64,000 nucleotides of DNA from Eutreptiella sp. 'Long Island Sound 2002' (GCA_964036045.1 OZ038385.1:33301129-33365128); one strand, 5' to 3'. Positions 9,205-20,489 are shown, numbered from the stretch's first letter. Translations and numbers: made by a program. The notes: generated by a model from the letters alone, not told the origin.

Positions 9205-10432
9205 CCATCCCGTTCTGCTTGCCCTGCTTCTTCGTCTACGGCTACGGCAGCTGGAGGACCTGAGGAATTAACAAGGCGAATTTGGAAGGAGAATGGACGA
9301 ATATCTTCTCCACGAGGAGTACTACAACTCCGTCAGAGGGGAAGATGGAGGGGGGCCACTGGAAGCCTTCGGATCCCCACCATACACAGATATGGGGTCC
9401 TGCCCTTACTCCGGCCCACCTACGGACCTGGCCGACACTGTGTCTCTACCCAGGCAACCGAGAGGGCCAGTATGGCGACTGGAGCTGCCCATCACTAGCA
9501 GGAGCCCTGAAGTGTGCCCCGCTTATGTGAAAGATCCCGATCTCCCAAAGCCAATTTATGGGGCCCTGGATCGTACGGCCGAACTACTGGCCAAACTACT
9601 GTCTGGGTCCGAAGACCCAGATGTGACAGCCCTTTATGAGGCTGTCAAGGCTAAGTTGGGTATCACTGAACCCTTACCCAAGCCAGCGCTAGCGTCACCC
9701 TCTCCCGGATTGAGCACGCTTGCTGAGGATCTCAAACGATCAAGGGTGTCAAGCTTGTTACCCAAGGTCACTTGCCCCAGCCCTTTTCATCCTCGTGGCA
9801 GGACAGTCCCTATCGCTGAACTACAGGACGTGCCTGTGATAGAGACTGAGAAAAGAGGGCTGTCAGCTCTGGCACCCCTCGCCGGTGTACCTCCCCCCCC
9901 CTTCAGGCCTAACCCCAGGGGGTGGGAAGAGTGGCAGACCAATTGCCCAGGCGAACATCTAGCTGGAATTGCCGCAGTTCGACCCGAAAAATCTGCCCGA
10001 ATGGGCAGAAGAATTTGCTGAGTTTCTTTTGCTAACTGGCCAATCCCATGTGGATGTGGCCACTAAATGTTCACTGTTGAAATGCTCATGCAAAAAGAAA
10101 TTTTTGCAAAAACAGGTGAAGCAGATTGTGACAACCTGTTCTACTTGGGCTGAGGTTCTCCAAAGATTGGAGAAAACTCTTCCGGTCTATGAGACAGACC
10201 TCAGTGTGCGCACACAGATTGAGGAGCTTCTTATGCTCCCTGAATTTCCTTCCGCTGCGCGAATCTCTGAATATGTGTGCGACCTGGAGTATCTGTTTTC
10301 ACGAATGAACGTGGGTTCCTATGGAGCCACGGAGCCCCACCTGTGGCTCATGAGTAACATTCCTACTCGGACGTGGGACGATTGCCGCACTACCTCTGAG
10401 AGGAAGAGTCGAACCCACACGTACGACGACAT
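9205..10432 (+). pseudogene. Isolated Ty3/gypsy gag fragment, plus strand
   Basis: Homologous to the gag of Ty3-A at 49105-50779 but in the opposite orientation and alone: no LTR or pol attached. The three frames used switch near 9290 (an extra base next to an in-frame TAA) and at a C9 run at 9893-9901. A further in-frame TAG lies near 9960. The best-preserved part is the capsid-like region after 9969 (NLPEWAEEFAEFLLLTGQS, ISEYVCDLEYLF, EPHLWLM). Both ends stop abruptly relative to the other copy, at the N-terminal SxCPASSSTAT region and just before the region that leads into the zinc knuckle. Confidence 0.75.
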
Positions 10433-11232
10433 GCGTACCTATGACACTAGAGAGCCAAAATAGGGGAGTGTGAATTGCTTGGCGATCTGAGCTAATTCAA
10501 CTCCATCATTCAGCCGAATATTTTTGGCTTTGGTCCTCCGCGTCCCGACGCATTGCACTGGGTAGGGATCCATCACCCCAAAATCCTGTGACCCAAAGGG
10601 AGACCAAAAACGCACATGGCGATCAAAATGCGGTCCAAAATCGGGCCCAGAAACCCAAATTGTAACCAAATAAGGACCCCATAAACCAAACTGTGACCAA
10701 CCGGTTTTATACAAACGCAAAATTTGGTCAAACGGGGTCCTAAACACCCAGACTGTGACCACAAGGAGTCCCAAAAACTCAAATTCTGGCCAACATGGGG
10801 TCAACAAGCCCAGATTGGGACCACAAAGGGTCCCAAAAACGTTGACCAAAAGGGGTTACTGAAATCAAATTGTGAGCTTCCGGAGGCTTGAAAACCCAAA
10901 ATTGAACCAAAAGGGGTCCCAGCGACGCGAACCGTGACCAGCCACCATGCAATCCCCAAGTGTCAGTCATTGGGCCCGGGAAGTACCCCCCCAAGCGGCC
11001 TGAGAGCACACCGCGGCAGCCCATTCGAAAAGTATGTTCGGGAAAACTTAAATTTAACGGTGGCATGCAAAGCCTTGTGGGGCTGGAGGGTGCCTGGTAG
11101 ACCCTTCTGATGTCAGGGGTAAGCATGCGGTATCCCTTGAGCCCGAACGGATGCCAACACGCCAAAGCTACGCTGTTGGAGCCAGTTTGGTGCGAACTCT
11201 GAGGGGGCGGGCTGGAAGGAAGGGGAAAGCTG
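10433..11232 (+). repeat. Degenerate tandem repeat of about 50 bp, then unique sequence
   Basis: From about 10560 to 10950 phrases such as GACCAAAAGGGGTCC, CCCAAAAAC and CCAAATTGTGACC recur in order, a decayed minisatellite. 10950-11232 shows no gene. The last five bases (11228-11232, AGCTG) are the left copy of the Ty3-A target-site duplication. Confidence 0.55.
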
Positions 11233-11943
11233 AGAAAGATGTCCTTGATTAGTGCCCTATAGATTTTTGATGAAATCTTGCAGGTTTTGATGTTGAAAAC
11301 CCAAATCAAAGCAGCAAGTGGAGCAAAAACAGGATGTGGATCGAATCAATGAATAGTTTTGAAATCCAGTGTAACACAGAAGGGCTGCAGATAGACAAAG
11401 CAGGCTTAAGTACAAAGATTCAATCACAAATGGATAAAACAAATGATTTTAAGTGAAAACTGGCCTGACTCTAGCCTCCAAGTTAGCATCAAGCACTTCA
11501 TGTGCACTCTTTTGGGTGAAATGGAGCTGGTTAGGAATATGGGGCATAGGAGTTAGGCCAGACACAGAATATGACTTTGCCAAGCAACTGAATTCAGAAA
11601 TATTTAAAAAGTAGAACCACAATAAGTGGTAGAAACAATTGAGTATAGGGGTCTTGGGGTGGGAGACCACTAGGCTTAACCTCCAAGACCTTAGGCATGA
11701 AGTGCCTATTTTTTTTCGGTATAACCTCCATGAAGGAAGATACCTCCGCTCAATTGAGTGGTAGGGGTAAACTTCATGGGGGGGCTAGGGTTATAACCCT
11801 AGTTACTTTGAGAAAGTGTACTTTAAGCTTCAAAAGAGAGATACAAAAACTTAAGGAAGTCTTAGCATTAACAAAAGGTTTTAAGGGGGGCTTGGCCTGG
11901 ATCAAGCCCTCCAAGAAAGACATGGCAGTGACTTTTTCTTACT
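11233..11943 (-). repeat. 3' LTR of Ty3-A
   Basis: 711 bp, matching 50819-51530 end to end and not beyond. On the minus strand it begins AGTAAGAAAA and ends TCTTTCT, so the ends are AG...CT rather than the usual TG...CA. Directly upstream of it in element orientation is CCAGGGGGG (plus 11944-11952), a suitable polypurine tract. Confidence 0.75.
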
Positions 11944-14791
11944 CCCCCCTGGAGTACTAGTTGATCAAGCTAGTAGGACCAAGGAAAAAGGCTCAAATAT
12001 TCCCAAAATCACCTCTGGAAATGCATTAAACCTACCAAAAACATTCGCATCAGTTCATAGAAGCCTATCACACTGTAGGTACCCTTGAAAAACAGTGTAA
12101 TGTACCGTGAATGATATCCTTTCGATGGGGCATTCCTCAAAAGTCGCCAGCGTGCGACGAAAACTTTTGGTAAAAATTTGGGGGTAGTGGGGTTTGAACC
12201 CAGGACTCCCTCCCTAGAGCACACATGTTTGCCCACTAAGGTACAGTCGAACGCTCTAATGCGGACGGCTATCGCTGTATAAACAGCGTTTTAGTAAACG
12301 TCCTGACCAAAGGTCAGGGCGGAGCAATACTCCCAATGGAGGACACAAATCTCCAGGAGCTGAAAAAAATAGAAAATGGAACCAACAGGGAGTGAATCCT
12401 GTGGTTTAGCGAAAGGGTTAGCGATTTAAGAAGTCAAATCGCTAAAGATTGACGAAAAGACGTTAGAAATCGTCATTTTTCGACTAAAACCTAAAGTCGC
12501 AGACAAGCGCAACACAAGCGGACTCCAGAAAAAGGGTTGCGCAAGCGTAAACGGCTCTAGAAAAAGAAGGTATGAGCCGTAGTTTTTGAAGTTTTAAAAG
12601 AAATTTTTGCACAGCTGCACAAAAATTTTATCAACTTTAGGAAAATGAACCCACACCACAGAGCGGGTGGACGGCCCACCTCTCAGGTACGTCAGTGTCA
12701 TTTTACACGCATGCATTGCGTTCGTGTTGGTTGCTTCGTTAAAACGTTAGGGTTGTCACCGCTGTGTTCGTTGGGGGTTCGGGCGCTCACCTCCTTTGCT
12801 CTGCGCAGGTCAAAACAGAAATGAAAGGTATGCGAAGCGAATGTAGCGCGCAGCGCGCACGTAGGGTTAGAGTATGCCCTGAGCTCGCGATGCATGTGCC
12901 TAATTCAGTCATCCACACGCTGTGTTGCCTTCCCTGTGTCCTAATCCACCCTTGTCCTCTCTTCACAGGTAAGAAAAGAAAGTGCTTGCTCGTGTTTCGT
13001 GTTGCCGTAGCGCTAAAATAGGGTTGCTTATAACGCTTAGGCTTGTTTTGCGCTGTGCAGTGTGCCACTCTCTTTCCTTTCTCTGCAGGAAACAAAGTCC
13101 CAACAGCATGCATGACACACAATGCATTAATCGCTTAGGGTTGTTTATAGTTCGCCGTAGGATTGTTTAAGCGCTTAGGGTTGTTTTGCGCTCGTGTCAT
13201 CTTCGGCATTCATATGATGCGTGGTGAGTAAGGTAGGTAAGCCCAGGAGGAGCTCACCTCCTGGTTGAGTCACGCTGTGGTTGGTTGTGATGTTTAAAAT
13301 CAGGAAAGAAAAAGTGGAACTGGTAAACCTATGCATACCTGTGCATGCATATGACGCATTAAAGGGTAGGCCACGCGTGTTGCGCACGGTATAACTCTTG
13401 TTTAGGTTACCCAGGGACTCCACCCCACGTTCTATAAGAGAACGGGTGGAGGTCCTTAAGCTTGCTTGCTTGTACTTGGGTTTGAGGACAGTGTATTATG
13501 GGGCTACCTGAGAAGCGTATAATACGTGGAGGTAGTCTTGGTTCCTCAGCCGCAAACCCAAGTCATTGGCCTTTCCTTTGCAGGTGGGCAGGCGAGGGTG
13601 ATTGGTGCAGTCTCTTGCAGCGCTAAAACATGCTGCGCAGATCACACAAACAACAAACTGCAACTCAGCCGTGAGTGGCGAGTGCAGTCCGACTTCATCG
13701 ACATACACGCTGTGCACGCATATAGAGCACTCCTTCCCTCCAAGCCCTGACAGGGAAACACGTAGTGGCGCCCCTGTAAGGCCACAGTTGCTTAGTAGCG
13801 CCGTGTTCTCTTGCTCTTTCACAGGGGGGTCAATAGGGCCCGCAACTTCTTTGACAGCAACCCCAAGTAGCGTGTGTAGGTGTTAGAGTCAGCAAGACTG
13901 GCAGGTGTTGAGTGCAAGTGATGAGTGCTGACCCTGCCTTCGAAGGCTGGTGCTGGCGTTAGTGAGTGTCGTGTAGTGGTGTCTCCTGTCCCGCATGCTT
14001 TTCCACGTGGGCAGGGGAGTGCGTTAGCTTTTGGCCCTTAGAAACATGGGCGTTTTGTATGCTCTTAGCACACTTGGCCACCCCTCCCCTCTAGTAGGTA
14101 GGGCTTTTGCCGTCTTCTCCCAAGGATAGGCGCCAGCACAGAAATTGGGCGCCATAGGAGTGGTAATAGTACCTGATTAGGACCTTCGGTCCGACGTCAG
14201 CGAAGCCCGGTCTCCGGGAGCCACGACGGGGAGAGAAGTGAGACACACACAGACATACGTAGCACACTTAGGGGTATGGTAAACCCTGTAAGGAAGGGTA
14301 GAACCCAATGGGTCTGGACCAGTCACGGGTCCTAACTGTGGGCACGCTTGTCCCCAAGGAGGGCAGACACACCTTGCTTCATAACACCTTGCTTGTCATT
14401 CCCCCCTGGAGTAGTAAGGCACCGTTCTTCGTTGGCTCCCCAAGGTCATTACATCAGGGCAGTCCCCATGCAACACATGGTCAACAAGGCACACACTCGC
14501 TGGGTGGCTGCAAACCTGATAAGCGGCCACCTGGTTCATGCTGGAAACCATAGGCATGGGACTGCAGGGCACAGACAGGGTTAGTGCAGTGCTCTGAAAG
14601 CACTGGTCTGAGTAAAACGAATGGCCTTCGGCCAGGGTGTGGTTGTCACGGGGGGCTAACGGTTCTGTCCTGCGATGCAATGCGGGGCAACTTTGACAAC
14701 TGCTCTCACACACACACGCAGGCTCATCTGCGCAAGAGTGCTCAGTGCCCCTGCATGGTTAGAAGACAGTCAGTAGACTGAAACAGTGAAA
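11944..14791 (-). other. Long non-coding block between Ty3-A pol and its 3' LTR
   Basis: 2.85 kb with no supportable ORF. It contains a tRNA-like SINE segment (about 12181-12260), several plus-strand pyrimidine tracts ending in CAG (about 12808, 12968, 13089, 13584, 13826) and repeats of the phrase CTTAGGGTTGT (about 13030-13190). It could be a true 3' UTR, unidentified inserted sequence, or both. Confidence 0.45.
12181..12260 (-). mobile_element. tRNA-derived SINE-like segment
   Basis: On the minus strand a B-box GGTTCAAACCC (plus 12190-12200) follows an A-box-like CTTAGTGGGCAAAC (plus 12227-12240) at tRNA-like spacing, with GAGTCCTGGGTTC as in many SINE heads. The acceptor stem does not pair, so it is not a functional tRNA gene. 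No tail or flanking duplication was identified. Confidence 0.4.
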
Positions 14792-15211
14792 TTAGTTTTT
14801 CTTTTTACGCTGGGACAAAGTCTTAGCACGGGTTAGTAGCCGACCCTCGTTGTTCTCAATGACGTAGGAGCGGAAGATGGGGTTGATACTCCCATCTGGT
14901 TGTATAAAGGCGGACATGGGTTCCCAGGTCGCCTCAGATAGCCCATAGCCATCCCACAGGGTTAGGAATTTCCACCCCTGTTTATACTCGTGGCGAGCAA
15001 TACCTGCAACCACGTAGTAACCATTGACTGCCATCTCATCGGCAGTCATCTCTTCGAGTTCGTCTGCCTCCTCTGGGCTGGCAGCGTTCCCTAGGTCGAT
15101 ACGCTCGACCTCACTGTCGCTGAGGCGCCACTCGTCCCAGGACAAATCGTCAGGGGAGTGATAGTGACTCAACTGTTTGGGCGCACAAAGCAGTTCACCA
15201 CCTAGATCCAT
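14792..15211 (-). pseudogene. Ty3-A chromodomain (C-terminal end of pol)
   Basis: Ends with a basic tail at 14792. The stretch YYVVAGIARHEYKQGW ... LWDGYGLSEATWEP is a chromodomain: hydrophobic first strand, aromatic residues, then the W-x-P-like end, followed by a helix. Chromovirus integrases use this module to target chromatin. It is offset by one frame from the integrase ORF at 15195-15211, where the pol frame is interrupted. Confidence 0.7.
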
Positions 15212-16226
15212 CTATCCTGATGATACGATAGGGCCCAAAATAAGGGTCCTGTAGGCAGTTACGTGGCCAGGAGGGTAGGCGTGAATGGTGAACCAATACA
15301 AGGTCACCAACCTTGAAGCTGGCAGGTCGCCGTAGGCGGTTCCGGCGGCTCAGTTCACGATCACGGATGTGTCTCAGGTTAGTCCCAGCCTGGTTAGCCA
15401 TAGACTGTTTGTGTTCCAGCCAATCCCTGACAGGGCTTTTGAAGTCCTCAGGAAAGGGGGTTTTGAAGAACCAGGCAGGTCGTCCTCCATGGAACAGTTC
15501 GTGGGGGGTGAAACCTGTAGGAGAGCTCCTCTGAGAGTTCATGGTCAGCACTGCCCCGGGCATTAGGCGTACCCAGTCTTTGGTACGTTCCTGTTTCATC
15601 AGGATTCTCAGGTTCTGTTCCACCACACGGTTTTGTCTCTCGCAAAGAGGGTTAGACGTGTGGGTATAGGGCACACCTGTGGTTACCTCCACGTTGAGGG
15701 CATTCAGCACTCGTTTGTACCACCGAGTGTCACTGCGGATGCATACATCCTCATGAGAGTGCACCTGCTTAGGTGCCCCATAGGGTTCGAACCATTGTTC
15801 GACCGACATTTTCACAGTCTGCTCACCTGTGATTTTCTTATTTCAAGGGAACACACGGGTGAAGCGAGAGAGGCCACAAATCACCACTAGGCAACTATCC
15901 TAGCCGCCGAAGCGAGGTAGGCCGTGGATGAAATCCACATAGAGAAGAGAGTTAGCACAATAGGGTATGGGTAAGCTGGAAATCAGTCCCCTATCCCTAC
16001 TGTAGCTCTGCTTGCTGGCATGACAGCCAAAAGCATCCACAATGGTCTGCATACGAGACCTGAGTTCAGTCAGGGTTAGACTACAGTAGAAACACTCGCG
16101 GAAGAAGTCCACTGAGCGATTAGCGCCAGTGTGACCTGAGCTGAGATGGGACTACTGTAGGCATCCATCAGGTCGGGCCTCAGGTACGACAATACGGTCC
16201 TCGTAGAAGAGTTACTGGTTGTTCTT
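15195..16226 (-). pseudogene. Ty3-A integrase region, interrupted by nonsense codons
   Basis: One frame runs from the end of the RT ORF through the zinc-binding region (SSGHTGANRSVDFFRE), the first catalytic Asp (LLYVDFIHGLP), the second (IRSDTRWYK), the Glu (NPLCERQNR) and the GPY motif (DPYFGPYRIIRID). It is interrupted by TAG at 16227-16229, TAA and TAG between 16226 and 16150, TAG at 15898-15900 and TGA near 15838. Several are within otherwise well-conserved phrases, so they are point mutations. Integrase would insert the cDNA; this copy cannot be made intact. Confidence 0.7.
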
Positions 16227-18332
16227 CTACCACTGCTGCCCGTCTATTACACGGGGTTCGAGACCAGTGCTGAGGGTCTGGAGAATTTCTTTATACTCTG
16301 ACTGATAGTCGGTTAGGCTCCAACCCTCGAGGATTCCAGCAGTGCGCAAGGACAAGTCAAGTTGGACATCCATACGCTGGAAAGCCTCTTTGGCGAGTGC
16401 TTCAGAGCTCTCACCTATAAGCGCATCGAAGTTATTGCGCGATATATAGTCAGACAGTTCATTTTTTATACCAGAGATATGATGAACTGTCAGCCTGAAC
16501 TGGCTCAGGTAAGTCCACCACCGCTTTAGTTTTGCTTTCTCCGGTGGTGGGCCCTTCTGAAAAGACTTCACAGGTTCCTGGTCACAGAGCCAGACGATAG
16601 GGTTAGATCCCAGGAGTCGGGACTGTAACGACAGCACCAACATACCTGCCAGGAGTTCCTGGTCATAGGTGCTGTAATTGGAACGCGCTTGGTTCCATTT
16701 CCAATTCCAGTGTCCCAGTGGCACAAGCAGCAACTCACTGGTAGGGTAGTCATGCTTCAAGGAGCCATCACGGTTCAGTCCGCTAGGACGATAATGGCAG
16801 TGGGTTAGTTCAGCTGGGTTAAGCTCCTGCCATTGGTAGATCGGTCCACCCCCCCCTACATCACTGGCATCAGTGATCAGGACTATCTCGCCCTTAGGGC
16901 GGGGTACTCCCAGGCAGTTGGAGGAGGCAATTTTCTTCTTCAATTCCTGGAAACAGTCCTCCTCTCTGGTGGTCCACCTCCAGGGAGTAGTTTTCTTGAT
17001 TAGGTCAGTGAGGGGGGCAGAGGAGTAGGTAGAATTATGGATGTGACGCCTATAGAAGTTACAGGCGCCCACAAAACTCATCACGTCGTGTAGACCCTTC
17101 TTAGGGTCATCGCGAGTCTGCATGTCATGCAGGGGCTGCATCTTAGACGCGGCTGGTTTCCACCAGCCATACCCCACGTCAAAACCCAAATACTCCATCT
17201 CCTGTTTCATAAAGTCGCATTTTTCGAGTCTGATTCGGAGATGGTTTTCTTGACAAACAATGAAAAATTCACGGAGGAGAAGGACATGGTCCTCTTGGGT
17301 ATTGGTACCCAAACTCGGATCATCAATGTGGGCCTCCATTTCTGCACCCCGAGAAATCAACTCCTGTACTAGAGGTCTGCGCCTCAGTATGTACAAAATT
17401 TTGTTCATTAGCTCCTGAAAGAGCGCTGGGGCGTTAGCCAGCCCGAAAGGCCTGACCTTCCACTTAAACACACGACCCTTAGGGGTTATAAAAGCCAGCA
17501 GTTCCTGAGCTGCGGCGGTTAGGTCTACCTGCCGGAAACCACTGCGTTTGTCCATTTTGATCTTGTACCTGCATTTGGCAATACGCTCCAGGGTATTTTC
17601 CATGTTAGGAATACTCCCTGAGTGGTTTTGGGTTTTCTTGTTGACCTCACCATAGTCAACAACCAGTTGTAGGGCAGTCGATCCAGGTTTAGCAACCAGG
17701 AAACAGGGACTGCAGTGATGGGGATAGTCGCCTTTCTTATATTCCTCCACGAGGCCAGCATCAATACATTCCTGGATCTGGCGCTCGATTTCTTCAACCT
17801 GTTCCTGTGGAGCCGGGTAGGGACGACGCCTCACTCGCGTCTTCTCAAATTCAGGTTTCAGTTTCAGGTCCATCTGGACCATTTTTTTACAAGAAAGAGG
17901 GGGCGGCAAGGCGCCGAACACCTTCTCATAGGTTAGGAGCAGTTTCTTCAGTCGGTGGTCAAGGTTAAGACTCTCGATTTTCTGCAGGAAATCCTCCTCA
18001 GCATGGAGGTTGCTCCTTCCATGCTCTTTCTCTTTCTGCCGATCTGCAGTTTCGGCAGGTACAGAACCATCGTCCCACTCAGGGGGACATTGCTGCCGAT
18101 AGTGCAGAGAATACACTAGGGGTATCTCAGGGTCAGGCAGCGTGTAGGAATCATTGTCCTGCTCAGACCAGATGGAGGATTTCCATGTCTGTCTGAGGTA
18201 TTGCAGCCGCTCTTGGCGCTCAAAACCTTCGGCCTTCAGGTACAACAGCCGTGGGAGTTCCTGAGTGTCATGCTCAGACAGTGGCATGTTATTAGAAGCA
18301 GGACGCGCTAGAGCATTAGGACTCTGGGCCAC
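16227..18332 (-). CDS. Ty3-A reverse transcriptase and RNase H (interrupted polyprotein fragment)
   Basis: 701 codons open, part of a longer pol; the frame continues upstream through a TAA just before 18332. The RT domain shows KMDKRSGFRQVDL (first Asp), the FGLANAPALFQ block and a catalytic box with His in place of Tyr (AHIDDPSLG rather than YxDD). RNase H starts at LITDASDVGGGG, with DQELLAGMLVL and the C-terminal HHISG...D. Between RNase H strands there is an insertion rich in Trp, Tyr and Asn relative to standard Ty3 enzymes. The RT copies the element RNA into DNA and RNase H degrades the template. Although this segment is open, flanking stops make the element non-functional. Confidence 0.8.
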   Translation of the reverse strand: MAQSPNALARPASNNMPLSEHDTQELPRLLYLKAEGFERQERLQYLRQTWKSSIWSEQDNDSYTLPDPEIPLVYSLHYRQQCPPEWDDGSVPAETADRQKEKEHGRSNLHAEEDFLQKIESLNLDHRLKKLLLTYEKVFGALPPPLSCKKMVQMDLKLKPEFEKTRVRRRPYPAPQEQVEEIERQIQECIDAGLVEEYKKGDYPHHCSPCFLVAKPGSTALQLVVDYGEVNKKTQNHSGSIPNMENTLERIAKCRYKIKMDKRSGFRQVDLTAAAQELLAFITPKGRVFKWKVRPFGLANAPALFQELMNKILYILRRRPLVQELISRGAEMEAHIDDPSLGTNTQEDHVLLLREFFIVCQENHLRIRLEKCDFMKQEMEYLGFDVGYGWWKPAASKMQPLHDMQTRDDPKKGLHDVMSFVGACNFYRRHIHNSTYSSAPLTDLIKKTTPWRWTTREEDCFQELKKKIASSNCLGVPRPKGEIVLITDASDVGGGGPIYQWQELNPAELTHCHYRPSGLNRDGSLKHDYPTSELLLVPLGHWNWKWNQARSNYSTYDQELLAGMLVLSLQSRLLGSNPIVWLCDQEPVKSFQKGPPPEKAKLKRWWTYLSQFRLTVHHISGIKNELSDYISRNNFDALIGESSEALAKEAFQRMDVQLDLSLRTAGILEGWSLTDYQSEYKEILQTLSTGLEPRVIDGQQW

Positions 18333-18675
18333 GGGCTCACCTTAGTGCATAGGCTGCATGTGTAGCACCGGTTTCCCAACAGGGAAAGTTGGTTCTGAGG
18401 TTGACTCGAGGTTGTACCCTTCGTGAACCGGCCGTTTGAATCCTAGATTCACGGTACCGTGAATGTCACCCAATTTTGCTGTGTTTTGCCTGTAACTTGG
18501 TGGTATCGTGTGCTTTTGTCGTGCTATCTCCGCCCAAAGTGAGATCCAACAAATGTGTGCAATTTACAGTTTTGAAGTAGCCGCATGGTTCAACACATTT
18601 GGTGAGATTGGCGTGAATGTGAAAGTCACGCACCCAAATTCACGCATAAATTCACGCTAGATTCACAGATTCACG

Positions 18676-18750
18676 AGAATGTGAAATTCGCACGAATTTC
18701 GTACGAATTCGTACGAATTTCGTACCAATTCGTGCGAATTCGTACGAATC
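18676..18750. repeat. 11-bp palindromic word cluster (first of several)
   Basis: TTCGTACGAA and TTCGTGCGAA repeat at about 11-bp spacing. Further clusters are at 19248-19312, 19345-19375, 20155-20345 and 21920-21985. Each word is a near-perfect palindrome. Confidence 0.8.
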
Positions 18751-19141
18751 GGCCCCAATTTTGTCTTGTCACTGCTATTTGTTGCACACATTGGATATTG
18801 AACAATTTGTTTTGTAGATCAAATCAAAACATTACACATTACATTTCTTAATCCTTGTTGCGTTGCTCACAAATTTGTTCGGAAGGGCATAGGTTATAGG
18901 TGATAGTGGATGCAGTGGTGGGGGGTCCATTGGGGTCGAACCATTGTTGCCTTGCTCACACAGTTGTTGGGAAGGGCAAAGGTGATAGTTGGTAGTAGAT
19001 GCATGAGGGTGGGGTGGGGGGGTCCATTGGGTCAAACCATAGGAGCGTAATCAACCACGTCTAGGGTTGGGTGTGTGTGTGTGTGTCTGTGCGGTGTGTG
19101 TGTGTGTGTGTGTACATTGCTGCACTGTATGTGTGTGTGGG

Positions 19142-20444
19142 TGCCGGGGGGGCAGGTATAGGGAAATGTGTGTGGGTGTGGGGACTCCGGTACATGCATG
19201 GGTGGTGTTGGTGTGGCTCTTCTGCCAGTGTCCTGCAAAAATTGTGCGAGATTCGTACGAAGTTCGCACGAAATTCGTACGAATTTCGTACGAATTTCGT
19301 ACGAATTTCGTCCCTCAATACGTACCGTGAATGTGGTTGTTACAAATTTCGTACGAAATTCGTACGAAGTTCAAACAATTTGCATGAATTTGTGTCATTT
19401 TTGGGTGTGTGTGGGTGTGCCTGGTCGGAGGGGTTGTTGTTTGTGTGGACGTGGGTGCATGGTGTGTGCGTGCCTGGGTGATATGTGCATGCATTGGTGG
19501 TTCTTGGGTTCTTGGGTGGTTTTGTTGAATCATGTGGGACAATACTTTTGTGTTGTTTGTAATTTGCGACTCTCTGTCGTTTGTGTTGGTTGCTGTTGAA
19601 TGTCATTATGTGTGTTGAATGCCTGCTTTTCGACTGCGTTGGTATCGCTGTTTTGCTTGCTTCTTGTTGTGCTTCGTCTGTCTGCTGCTCCTCACTGGTG
19701 ACTGTTGCTGATGACCTGACTGTGTTGTTCTTCTGTGTTGTTGTTGTGTTGCTGTGCTGTTTGCTATGAGTGGGTGTGGATGGTTGGATGGGTGGCTGCC
19801 TGTTGTTGAATCATGTGGGACAATACTTTTGTGCTGTTTGTAGTTTGTGACTGTCTGTCGTTTGTGTTTGTTGCTGCTGATTGTCATGATGTGTGTGTAA
19901 TGCCTGCTTCTCGGCTGTGTTGGTACCGTTGTTTTGCTTGCTGCTTGTTGTGCTTCGTCTCTCTGCTGCTCCTCATTGGTGACTGTTGCTGATGACTTGA
20001 CTGTGTTGTTCTTCTGTGTTGTTGTTGTGTTGCTGTGCTGTGTGATATGGGGTGAGTGTGTTGTTCTTCTGTGTTGTTGTTGTGTTGCTGTGCTGTGTGC
20101 TATGGGCTGAGTGTGTTTGTTCTGCATAAAAATGATACCAATTCATGCAAATTGGTCGAAATTCGTACGAAATTTGTGCGAAATTCGTACGAAATTCGTG
20201 CGAATTTCGTACGAAATTCGTAACAACGACATTCACGGTACACTTTGGGGACGAATTTCGTACGAAATTCGTACGAAATTCGCACGAATTTCGTACGAAT
20301 TTCGCACGAATTTCGTGCGAAATTCGTGCGAATTTCGTACCATTTTTGCAGGACACTGGTAGAAGAGCCACACCAACACCACCTATGCAATAATGAAGTC
20401 CCCACACCCACACACATTTCCCTGTACCTGCCCCCCCCCCCCGG

Positions 20445-20446
<2 letters not shown>
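19142..20446. repeat. Large internal inverted repeat with about 730-bp spacer
   Basis: Arm 19142-19402 and arm 20128-20446 are imperfect reverse complements. Both include CCAGTGTCCTGCAAAAA (or its complement), the palindromic-word clusters, the phrase CCGTGAATGT and GCATGAATT. The outer flanks are TG repeats on one side and CA repeats on the other, extending the possible stem. Confidence 0.7.
19524..20117 (+). repeat. Direct duplication of about 270 bp in the spacer
   Basis: 19524-19770 and 19802-20050 are two diverged copies (both with GAATCATGTGGGACAATAC and GTGCTTCGTCTNTCTGCTGC). A third partial copy of the last 55 bases ends at 20117. No coding potential. Confidence 0.75.
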
Positions 20447-20478
<32 letters not shown>

Positions 20479-20489
20479 GACACACACAC

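Noticed and set aside
12181-12260. Functional tRNA gene.
   Set aside because: A and B boxes are present but the acceptor and D stems do not pair.
12764-14781. Short ORFs in the 3' non-coding block of Ty3-A.
   Set aside because: All are under about 140 codons, overlap on both strands, and lack recognisable domains or compositional bias of coding sequence.
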